Virus record (IMG/VR): IMGVR_UViG_3300033143_002088
Coordinates: 1-43,768 of that record
Length of the DNA: 43,768 nt
Origin: a virus
Direction: 5' to 3' (one strand)
In this document: positions 13,477-21,781 of the stretch, one piece after another
How positions within the stretch are numbered: position 1 is the first letter of the stretch
Layout: every line of letters starts with the position of its first letter
The notes under the pieces: model-generated
The model's database searches: none
What the model was told of the DNA's origin: nothing
Seen by the model: only the letters and a program-made list of their open reading frames with translations
Program-made: the position numbers and the translations under genes

Positions 13477-14264
13477 TGACTAAAGCTAAGATACTGTTAC
13501 TCGACATTGAAACAGCACCCTCCAAAGTTTACACATGGGGGTTGTGGGATCAGAACGTAGGACTAAACCAGATTATTCAAGATGAATATATGCTGTGCTG
13601 GTGTGCTAAGTGGTTGGGTGAGAGAAAGATCCACTTTGACAGCATAGTGAATTATAAGAAAGAATTTAAGAGGGATCCAGCTAGTGATAAGAAACTGGCT
13701 CAATCTATTTGGAACCTTATGGATGAGGCAGATATAGTTATCACCCATAATGGAGATAAGTTTGACATTAAGTGGCTTAACACTTTGTTTCTTAAGCATA
13801 AGCTAAGTCCAGTAAGTACGTTTAGGTCTATTGATACCTTGAAGGAAACCAGAGGTAACTTCAGGCTAGTGAGTTATAAGTTGGAGTACCTTCTCCGTAG
13901 GCTTGGGATTGGGGAGAAGATGAAGCATGAGGGGTTTGGGTTGTGGACTAAGTGTATGGCAGGAGACAGAGGGGCTTGGAGGGTAATGGAGAAGTATAAT
14001 AGAAGGGATGTTACAGAGCTAGAGAAGCTATATGAGGAGATTAAACCCTTCATTAAGCATCACCCTAACCTTTCTCTATACACAGACAGTAACGAGTTAG
14101 CCTGTCCTAACTGTGGTTCCACAGATAACAGAGTTAAGGGGTATGCGTTTACCTCTACCAATAAGTTTAGGAGATACAAGTGTAACCATTGTGGGAAGCA
14201 GTATAGAGGTAGGCAGGGACTCTTGTCCAAGGAGCAGAGACAAGCCTTAGGGAGTGGGGCATAA
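13476..14264 (+). CDS. DnaQ-like 3'-5' exonuclease with C-terminal zinc ribbon (262 aa)
   Basis: RNase H-fold exonuclease: LLLDIET (D10, E12), THNGDKFD (N92, D97) and YNRRDVTEL (Y174, D178) are the ExoI, II and III motifs. Residues ~210-240 form a zinc ribbon (C210, C213, C236, C239). Phage proteins with this pair of domains are common, and their substrate is not settled. The polymerase has its own proofreading domain, so this enzyme probably serves in repair, recombination or RNA processing. Two adjacent ATGs (13473 and 13476) are possible; GGAGG spacing favours 13476. The next gene begins at its stop. Confidence 0.8.
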   Translation: MTKAKILLLDIETAPSKVYTWGLWDQNVGLNQIIQDEYMLCWCAKWLGERKIHFDSIVNYKKEFKRDPASDKKLAQSIWNLMDEADIVITHNGDKFDIKWLNTLFLKHKLSPVSTFRSIDTLKETRGNFRLVSYKLEYLLRRLGIGEKMKHEGFGLWTKCMAGDRGAWRVMEKYNRRDVTELEKLYEEIKPFIKHHPNLSLYTDSNELACPNCGSTDNRVKGYAFTSTNKFRRYKCNHCGKQYRGRQGLLSKEQRQALGSGA

Positions 14265-14641
14265 TGAGTTACAAACCTGAGGCTACTTGGGGGTGGGAGA
14301 GAGAGCAGATCCTGTTTAACATACACCAAAATAATACTAGGTGGACAAGCAAGCTGCTAGAAGAACCCTTTAGCTATGTCTTTGAGTGCCTTCTTACCAG
14401 AAAAGAAAGAGCTATAGTCATGCTAAAGATTGATGGGGTCTGTGATGGGGAGATAGCTATCTTCTGGGGGAAGGAACTTAGTACAATTAAAAGACATGTG
14501 TATAACATCAGGAAGAAGTACAGGTTACAGGAACCTTGTCGAGTAGATAATCACCCTATAGTTAGGGAAGCCACTTATAAGAAGTCCAAAGGTAAGAAGG
14601 GGTTTATTGTTAGGACAAGGAGGAGGTACAGAAATGACTGA
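14264..14641 (+). CDS. Helix-turn-helix transcription regulator (125 aa)
   Basis: Residues ~44-90 (LTRKERAIVMLKIDGVCDGE, then IAIFWGKELSTIKRHVYNI) read as a LuxR/sigma region-4-like HTH: the first helix, the turn at the GVCDGEIA segment, and a recognition helix with STIKRHV. The N- and C-terminal parts are basic. It is near the end of the rightward arm, so a role in switching to late transcription by host RNA polymerase is attractive but inferred. It overlaps neighbours on both sides. Confidence 0.6.
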   Translation: MSYKPEATWGWEREQILFNIHQNNTRWTSKLLEEPFSYVFECLLTRKERAIVMLKIDGVCDGEIAIFWGKELSTIKRHVYNIRKKYRLQEPCRVDNHPIVREATYKKSKGKKGFIVRTRRRYRND

Positions 14642-15059
14642 TGCGGAGCGTGAGGCAAGAAAGTGTCTTGTAACAACAAATGGTTATCAGTTAAGCATAA
14701 AAAAGTCCACAGAATTAGTTATGTTAGCCATCCAACGAGCCGAGCATAGGGGGCGAGAGGAAATCAAAGGGAAGTTTCTCGACACTTATGTTCGCCAAAC
14801 AACTTTTGATGGCAACCCAATAAGTGAAATGCCTCAATTTTACAGGCAAGCATTTCAATGTTCTCGTTGCAAACACGAAATGTATACCTTTTTCAGACCA
14901 TCTTCTCAGGAAGATTTTGAACTAGGTTTGAAGTACGGTATTTGCAAAGGACTCCTGCGTGGTGCAGAGATTGCAGAAGAAGAACTAATAGATTACTGGT
15001 GGCTTGATGGAGTAGCCAAAATCATAAGAAAGGAAGCTGAAAATGAATCTACTAGGTAG
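14634..15059 (+). CDS. Hypothetical protein with one CxxC (141 aa)
   Basis: Not recognised. The sequence is helical at both ends, with a central CSRCKHEMYTFF element. The ATG at 14634 is chosen because AGGAGG lies 8 nt upstream. The pattern AEHRGREEIKG and the GLKYGICKGLLRGAE segment recall the protein at 9386. Overlaps the next gene by 17 bp. Confidence 0.65.
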   Translation: MTDAEREARKCLVTTNGYQLSIKKSTELVMLAIQRAEHRGREEIKGKFLDTYVRQTTFDGNPISEMPQFYRQAFQCSRCKHEMYTFFRPSSQEDFELGLKYGICKGLLRGAEIAEEELIDYWWLDGVAKIIRKEAENESTR

Positions 15060-15195
15060 AACATTTAAGATAGTTAACTGGGTATTGTTTGGTGAAGGGA
15101 AGAAGCTTATAACCTATGCTGAATACATAGCAGAGCATGTTGAGGTAGAAGTTACCAAAGATGGGGCAACAATTAGGTTTAAAAAAGAATTTTAG
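15043..15195 (+). CDS. Small hypothetical protein (50 aa)
   Basis: ATG at 15043 overlaps the previous gene. The product MNLLGRTFKIVNWVLFGEGK ends with a beta-rich segment (VEVEVTKDGATIRF). It could be a small soluble domain with a hydrophobic N-terminal helix. Not recognised. Confidence 0.5.
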   Translation: MNLLGRTFKIVNWVLFGEGKKLITYAEYIAEHVEVEVTKDGATIRFKKEF

Positions 15196-15215
15196 AAAGG
15201 GGGACTAGTAACAAG

Positions 15216-15491
15216 ATGAAAAACTTCATAGAAGATGTTAGGAAAAGGTGTGGTGTTGGTAAAGAAGTAGCTAAGACCATTATTCTCCCTTCATTGGGAG
15301 AGGAGTTTATTGTTAGAGGGATTAAGTATAGGTGTGTCTATCAGAAGGCTAATCCTTATGGCTTTTCGGCTATTCCAGTAGATACAGCTAAGGTGTATAT
15401 ATCTGAAGAAGAGGAGGAAACTAAATCATGGAAGAGTTTGACTCATTTGAAGAATCTTATGAAGAAACTCAAGAATTTTCGGATAACGTAA
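15216..15491 (+). CDS. Hypothetical protein (91 aa)
   Basis: AAGGGGG upstream supports ATG 15216. A central beta part (EEFIVRGIKYRCVYQKANPY) is followed by an acidic run and a basic tail. The last 64 bp overlap the next gene in another frame, so one of the two boundaries may be off. Not recognised. Confidence 0.55.
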   Translation: MKNFIEDVRKRCGVGKEVAKTIILPSLGEEFIVRGIKYRCVYQKANPYGFSAIPVDTAKVYISEEEEETKSWKSLTHLKNLMKKLKNFRIT

Positions 15492-15688
15492 TAAGGGAAG
15501 CCATGAGTAAGAACGCTAAGGATTGGGCTAGTGCTGCTGCGTGGGGTGGGTTTGTATTAGATAACTATGACGATCAGAGGCAACACCCTGAGAATAGTGT
15601 CCCCTCAAATGCTGAGGCTCTTATTATTGAGTTTGGTAAGACACAGTATATCCTAATGGAAATACTTAAGGAACTGAGGAAAGGATGA
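15428..15688 (+). CDS. Hypothetical acidic protein (86 aa)
   Basis: Starts at ATG 15428 behind GAGGAGG (spacing rather long). A shorter form from the ATG at 15503 would avoid most of the 64-bp overlap with the gene before. Acidic N-terminus, then KDWASAAAWGGFVLDNYDDQ and a C-terminal helix. Not recognised. Confidence 0.55.
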   Translation: MEEFDSFEESYEETQEFSDNVIREAMSKNAKDWASAAAWGGFVLDNYDDQRQHPENSVPSNAEALIIEFGKTQYILMEILKELRKG

Positions 15689-15858
15689 TTAGATACAGAA
15701 AAACGTACATCAAGTGTGTCACTTGTGAAGGAAGAGGGTGGCATGAGTGGGTGGATAGATTTGATTTCCTATGGATACACAGAAAGACTAAGAAGTATTT
15801 CGGTTGTGGAAACTGTAACAACACAGGGTTTTTGGCACACTATGATGAGATTAAATAA
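15685..15858 (+). CDS. Small zinc-ribbon protein, last gene of the rightward arm (57 aa)
   Basis: ATG overlaps the upstream stop (ATGA). CVTCEGRGWHEW and CGNCNNTGF form a DnaJ-type half zinc finger (CxxCxGxG / CxxCxxTG). Its last 8 bp overlap the end of the convergent lysin gene on the other strand. Function unknown. Confidence 0.65.
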   Translation: MIRYRKTYIKCVTCEGRGWHEWVDRFDFLWIHRKTKKYFGCGNCNNTGFLAHYDEIK

Positions 15859-16357
15859 TCCTAGGGATTAGGTGAGGGACTTCTCGTATGGCTTTGCGTA
15901 GTTTTGCAGGGTTGGATCCTTCAGTCTTTAGGAACAGTTTGTCCTCCGTAACTTCTAGCATGATCCGCATCACCAACTCGTTACAGATCATAAATGATCT
16001 ATTGCCTAGGGCTGCTGTTAGCTTCTCTCTAAGTTTACTAGGGAGCCAGCACAGCCCTAGCTTTACTATTACATCCCAGTAAGAGTAAGGGGTTCCCTCG
16101 TAGGCGTAACACAGCATCCTTATCTCGTCAAAATCTCCTGGGTAAAGGGATTTGTATCTATATATCTCAATGTCTTTCCCATTGTATCTAGACAGTGGTT
16201 GAAACTTGGCTTGACCCCATGACCCATCTGTTTCAAATATAGTATCTTCATCATAAAGAATACCCACATGCGTAGCCTCCCCCTTAGTAGCTTTCCTAAT
16301 AATCTTGCTAACCAGTGAGGTTCCTTTAGCAAATAGTATATCTCCAGTTTGTAGCAT
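15851..16357 (-). CDS. Permuted NlpC/P60 (YiiX-like) cysteine hydrolase, probable lysin (168 aa)
   Basis: The order GDILF..., ATHVGIL (H30) and then FMICNELV (C125) is that of circularly permuted papain-like NlpC/P60 enzymes (YiiX/YebB group), in which histidine precedes cysteine. These cleave peptide or ester bonds, often in peptidoglycan. As the last leftward gene, right after a holin-like gene, it is the best endolysin candidate. There is no signal peptide, so it would need the holin. Alternatively it could act on lipids or tail peptides. Confidence 0.65.
   Translation of the reverse strand: MLQTGDILFAKGTSLVSKIIRKATKGEATHVGILYDEDTIFETDGSWGQAKFQPLSRYNGKDIEIYRYKSLYPGDFDEIRMLCYAYEGTPYSYWDVIVKLGLCWLPSKLREKLTAALGNRSFMICNELVMRIMLEVTEDKLFLKTEGSNPAKLRKAIREVPHLIPRII
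15856..15870. terminator. Hairpin between convergent arms
   Basis: TAATCC and GGATTA form a perfect 6-bp stem with a 3-nt TAG loop exactly at the meeting point of the two arms. It is short, AT-rich and without a clear T-run, so it is at best a weak bidirectional terminator. Confidence 0.35.
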
Positions 16358-16372
16358 AAGTTATATTACCCA

Positions 16373-16528
16373 TTACCCCATGAAGAATAGTATCTTGACA
16401 AGAATAACAATAACAGCCACACCCATAGGTGCGATCACCGATCTAAACCATAGCTCATGGTGTTTAAGATGGTTGTTTAGTAGTGTCTTTACTTCCGCTA
16501 GTTCCTTGATTACTGTATCCCATTCCAT
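16373..16528 (-). CDS. Holin-like protein, XhlA type (51 aa)
   Basis: Minus-strand ATG at 16528, stop TAA at 16373-16375. Residues 1-30 form an amphipathic charged helix (VIKELAEVKTLLNNHLKHHE), and residues ~32-50 are hydrophobic (APMGVAVIVILVKILFFMG). A cytoplasmic coiled coil followed by one C-terminal membrane helix is the XhlA/haemolysin-type holin layout. It sits directly before the lysin gene in the leftward operon, as expected in a lysis cassette. The plus-strand frame over the same bases is a shadow. Confidence 0.6.
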   Translation of the reverse strand: MEWDTVIKELAEVKTLLNNHLKHHELWFRSVIAPMGVAVIVILVKILFFMG

Positions 16529-16545
16529 TTTAGTTTACCTCTCCC

Positions 16546-19500
16546 TTATAGCCCAAGAAAATCTAGAGCGTCATCAAATTGACGTTTAAGTTTTTGGGTA
16601 TTTCTTTTTACTTTCTTCTTTCTTTTATGTTTACTCTTCTCTGTCCCTCTTTCAATTACAGACTTAGAATATATCAATCTCCTTAAGTCCTCCGTATCTC
16701 CTGTAGACAGATCAATTATACCCCTCAAAGTTCTGATAGGCTGTGTGGCTGGTATCCCATGTAGCAGAGCCATGAACTCAACACTGTTCTCAAGTACCTT
16801 GTCTAACTCCCCCTGCTTAAATGCTTTAACTGTGTCAATACCTGATACCGCTATCTGTAATGCTGGAGGTAGTGAGGCACTAAATCCCCTCAGTCCACCA
16901 GACATAATATGTCCTGCTAACGGAACCATGTTAAAAGGTTCTATTAAAATATCTTTAAAGTCCTCTTCATCCTGAGGGAGTCTACCGTTACTGATAGACC
17001 ATATAAGATACCAGTTAAGAATGAGAGCAAACATCCCCCTCAATGCTTGTCCTCTAGTATCTTTATCTCTTAAGCGTAAAGGTATATCGTTTGTGACAAT
17101 ATTAAAGATTTGGTTCAACTGGTTCTGAAACTGAGTGAACATACCGAGGTTTTCATCTCTAAACAAAGAAGGTAAATCCTTAGCCTCGGCTGCTGGCTGT
17201 GTTCTTAGGACAACATTAGTTGCTTCCTTTACTGATTCGTTCTCACTAAACCCTGCTCGTTTCATTTGGTTATACTTACCAAGCCATAATGAATGTGTAA
17301 CTACTTGGTCAAACAACAAGATCCCTTTCATTGAAGCTAACCCGTACTTACTCTTTGCTTTATCAAATCTCTTTGGGTCTATCTTTTTATATTCATCAAT
17401 TTCTACGTTGACACTCCTTTTCATTAGCTGAGGAGCTTTCTCATGTATGAATTTATTCATGTTCTTGAAGTCTGTAACGTAGTCATACGTCCCTGCTGTT
17501 ATATCTTGAACAGGCATTTCATTCATAGCCAGTACATAAGATGGTAACTGTTTCATCATTGTAACCAAGTTAAATCCCAGAAACACAATAGCACTTTTCT
17601 TTCTAGCCATTTGTATAAACCTGTTATGCCATTTGTTAGATTTAAAAATACGAGGATCTGCAACAGCATCAACGTAGGATTTTATTTCATCCAACGCCTC
17701 CATCCCACCAGTTGAGTCTTTCATTGACCCTACAAACTTTTCATCATTAATTACTTTCTTCATATCTCTAACATGAGGAGCCAAGTTAATAAAGTGTTCT
17801 CTCTTTTGTATATGAGAAAAGTACACTTCCGACAAACCCAGCAGAATTGGTTTCTGGTGTTCTGAAGAAATCTTTTGCCTCTTCTTTGTAAACTGTCTAG
17901 CAACGAAAGCCCTTCTATATGCTGTTCGTTGAGCAAACTCGTTAGCTAATTCTTCTTCATAGGTTTGGGATGTATCGTTCTCCCTAATCATAGGAACGTA
18001 TCCACCTTCAACCTTGGCTAAATCTTTTGTCCCATCATTTATTTCTAGGTAAGTTTCTCTTAATCTGGAGAAGTGGGAGCTAAGTTCTTTAGTCATTTTA
18101 TCAGCAGCATCCTTCTCTACTTGACTAAGCTGTGCCATTACCTGCCTATACACCTTACTATTAATCTTATTTCCAAATAGAATAGCTGCTATGTTTTCCT
18201 TATTAGTTCTGACAGCCCACATGTGCATAGCTGCTGACCTAGAGAAGTTAAATAGCTTGCCTCCGTCCCTTACTTGTATCTGTTCTGCCAATTTACCACT
18301 AGTAAGTCCTGCTTCTTCAAGAATTTTTAATCCAATCTCTTTAGCTTTTTCTACTTGTACAATCTCTCTATCTCTCTGTGAGTTAACTGTGTCGATAAAG
18401 AATCTGTGGGCATTTCCTTTAAAGTTTTGAAAACCATCTACAAACCTGTCAATAATACGGGAAGGACGTAGAGCAGAAAAGAAAGCTTTCTTTCCTACGT
18501 TACGTTCTTTTAAACTCATCCCTACGTTTACTTCCTTAGTTTCTTTCTTGACTGGAATTTGTTTTGTCATAGCTTCTATCTCTGCATCTAGGAATTCATT
18601 TCTAGATTCCTGTGTAAAGATAAACTTCTCTTGACCTATCTCTTTAAGAGTAAGAATCTTATTATAGGCATCCCGTAATCTTTCAAGGTTAGTACTATTT
18701 TTTAGTTCTTTTTTAATTTCATTAATAGCTACCTTTTCTTCTACATTCATCTTTTCAATAGGTAGTCTACGGATGCCTTTTCTTAACCGCATAGTTTCTT
18801 GTATTTTATTCCTTTGTTCTTTAAGGGCTTCTCGTTTCTCTACATTCTTTACTTTGTCCAGTTGCTTAGTAACTTGTGCTTGCCTTCTAAATAAATGTCT
18901 GAGTGCAGTTTTTTCCTCAACAGTAATACTTTTTCTTTCAGTCTTTATCCCAGTAACTTTTTCAATTTCTCTCTTAATCTGGGACTTAGGTTGCCCCTCA
19001 ATCAATTCTTTCTTAGGAGTCACAGCTACTTCCCTCAGAGCTTGTCTAGCCAGGTCTTGTATTGTAAGAGGTATATCATCTACATCCTTAAACTTTTGTT
19101 CTTGTTCATCCTCTGTAAGTTCTGTATTACGTTCAATATCCGTGACCTCAATAGCTTCATCTGCTTTACGCTGATCCTCTCTGATAGTCTGTTGGATCTT
19201 AGCACTAATCTCGGCACTATTTCCAGCCACTACTGTACCTAAGGCTTCATGTGCTTTATCAATATCTTGTTGTGCTGCCCCTGCTTTCTTAGCTTTATTA
19301 ATAACTGCTTCATATCCAGATATACCTCCACCAGCTACACCACCAGTAATAGCCCCACCAACGAATGAATCAAGTACTCCTTCTAGTAAGTCTCTAGCTT
19401 CATCAAATCCAATCTTAGCTACTAGGTTAGAGAACACTTGCTGTACCGCTTCCTGAGTACCTTCTCCTACCACACCTCCACCAACCCTCTTAAGAGTGGA

Positions 19501-20274
19501 CTTGAGCATTTCTATTGCTCCTTTACGTTTTAACGCTTTGGCTATGGCCTTCCTACCTAATGAAGTACCTCTAAGCATATGAGTTATTGGGATAGATTCT
19601 AGTAAGGTGTTACCAATAGCAGCAGTAAGACCTATATTAGCTTGGGTGATAATATCAGCACCAGCTTCTTTCGACTCTTGCTGTAGCTGCCCTGCCTCGC
19701 TTATACCTAGAACAGCAGCACCAGCTATAGGATTTCTTGTTACTATAGATACACCTAATGCGGTGACGAGGGAAGGTAAACCTTCTGCTCCTAGCTGTAA
19801 ACTTCTTTCTGCAAAGTTCTGTCTAGTAAAACCTTCACGCCTTTGTTTAAGTATACGTTCAGATGGTTGTATTCCTTCTATGCCCTTAACTGCTTCCTCA
19901 ATATCTAGGATAGCTTGATCTGAGGTTGCACCGAGCTTACGTCCTATCTGAGTTAATAGCTTAGGAAAAGGCTGTAGTTGTTCTGGTCTACCAGTTAACC
20001 CCTCGATATGTTTCTTAGCTGCTTCTGGTCTTGCTTGTAGTTCAGTACCTATAAGCTGTCCAATCCTAGGAAGAATCTCTGCTATATTGCGGATACCAGA
20101 CCTAGACAAAGTTTTACCGAGTCCACTCATAATATCTTGAAATGAAGGTTTATTTTGTTCTGGGGATGTAGATGGGGAGAGTTTGGATATGCGGTTAGCA
20201 TCAATAAGACTACCGTTACCACTAGCCCCTTCTTCTGCTATTTTTCTTATTCTATCTGGATCAATTAACGCCAC
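16546..20274 (-). CDS. Large internal virion / ejection-type protein (1242 aa)
   Basis: Very long and helix-rich. Glycine/alanine-rich, membrane-active-looking stretches lie at ~180-340 (repeated AVLGISEAG, GGVVGEGTQEAV, GGAITGGVAGGG), a coiled-coil middle follows (~370-560), and a C-terminal third carries TQPAAEAKDLPSLFRDENLG then MFTQFQNQLNQIFNIV. This is the layout of large internal or ejected proteins and of polyvalent proteins of short-tailed phages, which enter the cell with the DNA. I see no cysteine in it. No lysozyme motif is evident. It follows two smaller candidate internal proteins in the same order as T7 gp14-16 by position. Confidence 0.65.
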   Translation of the reverse strand: MALIDPDRIRKIAEEGASGNGSLIDANRISKLSPSTSPEQNKPSFQDIMSGLGKTLSRSGIRNIAEILPRIGQLIGTELQARPEAAKKHIEGLTGRPEQLQPFPKLLTQIGRKLGATSDQAILDIEEAVKGIEGIQPSERILKQRREGFTRQNFAERSLQLGAEGLPSLVTALGVSIVTRNPIAGAAVLGISEAGQLQQESKEAGADIITQANIGLTAAIGNTLLESIPITHMLRGTSLGRKAIAKALKRKGAIEMLKSTLKRVGGGVVGEGTQEAVQQVFSNLVAKIGFDEARDLLEGVLDSFVGGAITGGVAGGGISGYEAVINKAKKAGAAQQDIDKAHEALGTVVAGNSAEISAKIQQTIREDQRKADEAIEVTDIERNTELTEDEQEQKFKDVDDIPLTIQDLARQALREVAVTPKKELIEGQPKSQIKREIEKVTGIKTERKSITVEEKTALRHLFRRQAQVTKQLDKVKNVEKREALKEQRNKIQETMRLRKGIRRLPIEKMNVEEKVAINEIKKELKNSTNLERLRDAYNKILTLKEIGQEKFIFTQESRNEFLDAEIEAMTKQIPVKKETKEVNVGMSLKERNVGKKAFFSALRPSRIIDRFVDGFQNFKGNAHRFFIDTVNSQRDREIVQVEKAKEIGLKILEEAGLTSGKLAEQIQVRDGGKLFNFSRSAAMHMWAVRTNKENIAAILFGNKINSKVYRQVMAQLSQVEKDAADKMTKELSSHFSRLRETYLEINDGTKDLAKVEGGYVPMIRENDTSQTYEEELANEFAQRTAYRRAFVARQFTKKRQKISSEHQKPILLGLSEVYFSHIQKREHFINLAPHVRDMKKVINDEKFVGSMKDSTGGMEALDEIKSYVDAVADPRIFKSNKWHNRFIQMARKKSAIVFLGFNLVTMMKQLPSYVLAMNEMPVQDITAGTYDYVTDFKNMNKFIHEKAPQLMKRSVNVEIDEYKKIDPKRFDKAKSKYGLASMKGILLFDQVVTHSLWLGKYNQMKRAGFSENESVKEATNVVLRTQPAAEAKDLPSLFRDENLGMFTQFQNQLNQIFNIVTNDIPLRLRDKDTRGQALRGMFALILNWYLIWSISNGRLPQDEEDFKDILIEPFNMVPLAGHIMSGGLRGFSASLPPALQIAVSGIDTVKAFKQGELDKVLENSVEFMALLHGIPATQPIRTLRGIIDLSTGDTEDLRRLIYSKSVIERGTEKSKHKRKKKVKRNTQKLKRQFDDALDFLGL

Positions 20275-20279
20275 AAATA

Positions 20280-20981
20280 TTACCCCCTAATAGCATCAAA
20301 GTGAGTTTGAATATCTTTTATAGCTTCAGTAATAGTAGTTTCATTTACGGGTATATCGTTTATTTCTAGCTCTTGAATAGCTAAGTTTCTGAACCTGTCT
20401 GCTCGATTCTCAGTTATTAACTCTGGAGAGATTCCTTGTTTGAGTGCTTTTGTTTCCAGGTCTAGCTGATCTTGAAGCCTAGGGTCTATAGTGGGCTTCT
20501 GTGTTTTTTCACTACTCTGCATCAACGATTTTAAGAAGTCTCTACCTACTCCACCAGTTGCACTACCAACGCCAGTTGCTCCCGCTGCCCCACTTTGGGT
20601 AAGAAAATCTAATGGGGAAGTAGCTTCTGTATCGTCAGCAACTTCATCCTCTTGGGCTGGAGTAATTTCTCTTAACTGCCTATTAGAAGCATCAGTAAAA
20701 AAATCTTCTCTTTCTGTAATTCCTCTTTGTCTTAATTCTTGTTTAGCTTTTTGTTCTACTCCTCTTAGTCCTTTGAATAATGGATCTTTTGCTACTTCAG
20801 TAGACCTTACACCTGTCCCACCCCTTGTTTTAAACGACTTACCCTCGTCACCTAATACTCGTCCTCCAGACACAGTAATACCTTTCTTCTTGGCTTTGTC
20901 AGAAACCAAACCTAAGTCATGCGGATTTATTTTTACAGCCGCTAGCTTGTCTATTATTTTATCTAATTTACTTTTAGCCAT
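20280..20981 (-). CDS. Putative internal virion protein (233 aa)
   Basis: Basic, low-complexity N-terminal half (KSFKTRGGTGVRSTEV), a glycine/alanine-rich segment (QSGAAGATGVGSATGGVG) and a helical C-terminal half. Placed between two other candidate internal proteins with 1-5 bp spacing. No family recognised; assignment by position only. Confidence 0.55.
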   Translation of the reverse strand: MAKSKLDKIIDKLAAVKINPHDLGLVSDKAKKKGITVSGGRVLGDEGKSFKTRGGTGVRSTEVAKDPLFKGLRGVEQKAKQELRQRGITEREDFFTDASNRQLREITPAQEDEVADDTEATSPLDFLTQSGAAGATGVGSATGGVGRDFLKSLMQSSEKTQKPTIDPRLQDQLDLETKALKQGISPELITENRADRFRNLAIQELEINDIPVNETTITEAIKDIQTHFDAIRG

Positions 20982-20982
20982 A

Positions 20983-21777
20983 TTAAACTCCTGCTGCTTT
21001 TACTCTAGCTTTAAATTCCATTATTCCTACTGCCCTTCCAAGCCTACCCTCTAGTGCATTTCTTTGTCTTTGTTCTTCTACTCCACCAGATGAGCTACCA
21101 AACCTTGAAGTATCAGCATCTCTTCCTCTTTGTGCTGCTCCTGCTGCTTTTCCAAATAGTCCTAGCATATCAAAGTTAGATTTGCCTTGTGCGTAACCAC
21201 GAAATAATTTGAACGCATCTGGTTTGTGTTGTACTTCAACCCCTGCTGTTTTAAGCCGCCTAAAAAGACTGTCGTTTATCCCAGGTAACGTCCCCATAGT
21301 TACTACTCTTCCACCCCTTTTTTGAAATTGTTTCATCCTGTTCCAGGCTTCTTCTCCAGAGTAAGTTTGTCTTGAGCGTCCTGCGGAGTCATGTAATGTT
21401 AAACTAATAGACTGATTCCCCTTGAGTCTCCCTGCTGCACTTGCATCTTGGTAAAATCGTTTAGTAACTATAGCAACAGGAGCGTTAGCTCTACTTAGTA
21501 CATTTCTCTCTTGTTCTTCTTGCCGTTTAATTGATTTACTAGCTGCTTCTCCAAAGGCCGTAGCTTTTCCAATATTAGTCTGTGTTAAAGCATCTGCTCT
21601 CAATCCTTCTCTGGAAGATATTAAGTTTCTTCTAGTGGCTTGTGCTGTAGATACAGCAGAACCAAGTGTAGGAAGATTGGCTCTTTGAACAGCTTGGGAG
21701 GTAAGCCCACTAGTACCCATTCCTCTATTAATTAGTCTATCTCTAATTGAATCTAATCTTGCTAGGGGTGCGGCCAT
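20983..21777 (-). CDS. Putative internal virion protein (264 aa)
   Basis: Starts MAAPLARLDSIRDRL; rich in A, R, S and Q, with helical segments and a GRDADTSRFGSSSGG linker. Directly downstream of the nozzle-like gene (4 bp), in the place of T7 gp14 by order. No cysteine or signal peptide. Not recognised by sequence. Confidence 0.55.
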   Translation of the reverse strand: MAAPLARLDSIRDRLINRGMGTSGLTSQAVQRANLPTLGSAVSTAQATRRNLISSREGLRADALTQTNIGKATAFGEAASKSIKRQEEQERNVLSRANAPVAIVTKRFYQDASAAGRLKGNQSISLTLHDSAGRSRQTYSGEEAWNRMKQFQKRGGRVVTMGTLPGINDSLFRRLKTAGVEVQHKPDAFKLFRGYAQGKSNFDMLGLFGKAAGAAQRGRDADTSRFGSSSGGVEEQRQRNALEGRLGRAVGIMEFKARVKAAGV

Positions 21778-21781
21778 AAAA

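Noticed and set aside
15428-15491. Frameshift joining the 91-aa and 86-aa frames
   Set aside because: No slippery site seen, and each has its own ribosome site; an alternative start at 15503 explains the overlap more simply.
16305-16589. Plus-strand 94-aa frame across the lysis region
   Set aside because: Shadow of the holin-like gene on the minus strand; no ribosome site.
18773-19242. Long plus-strand frames inside the 1242-aa gene, and similar ones at 20491, 26738, 29708, 32961
   Set aside because: All lie opposite well-supported leftward genes and have low-complexity products.
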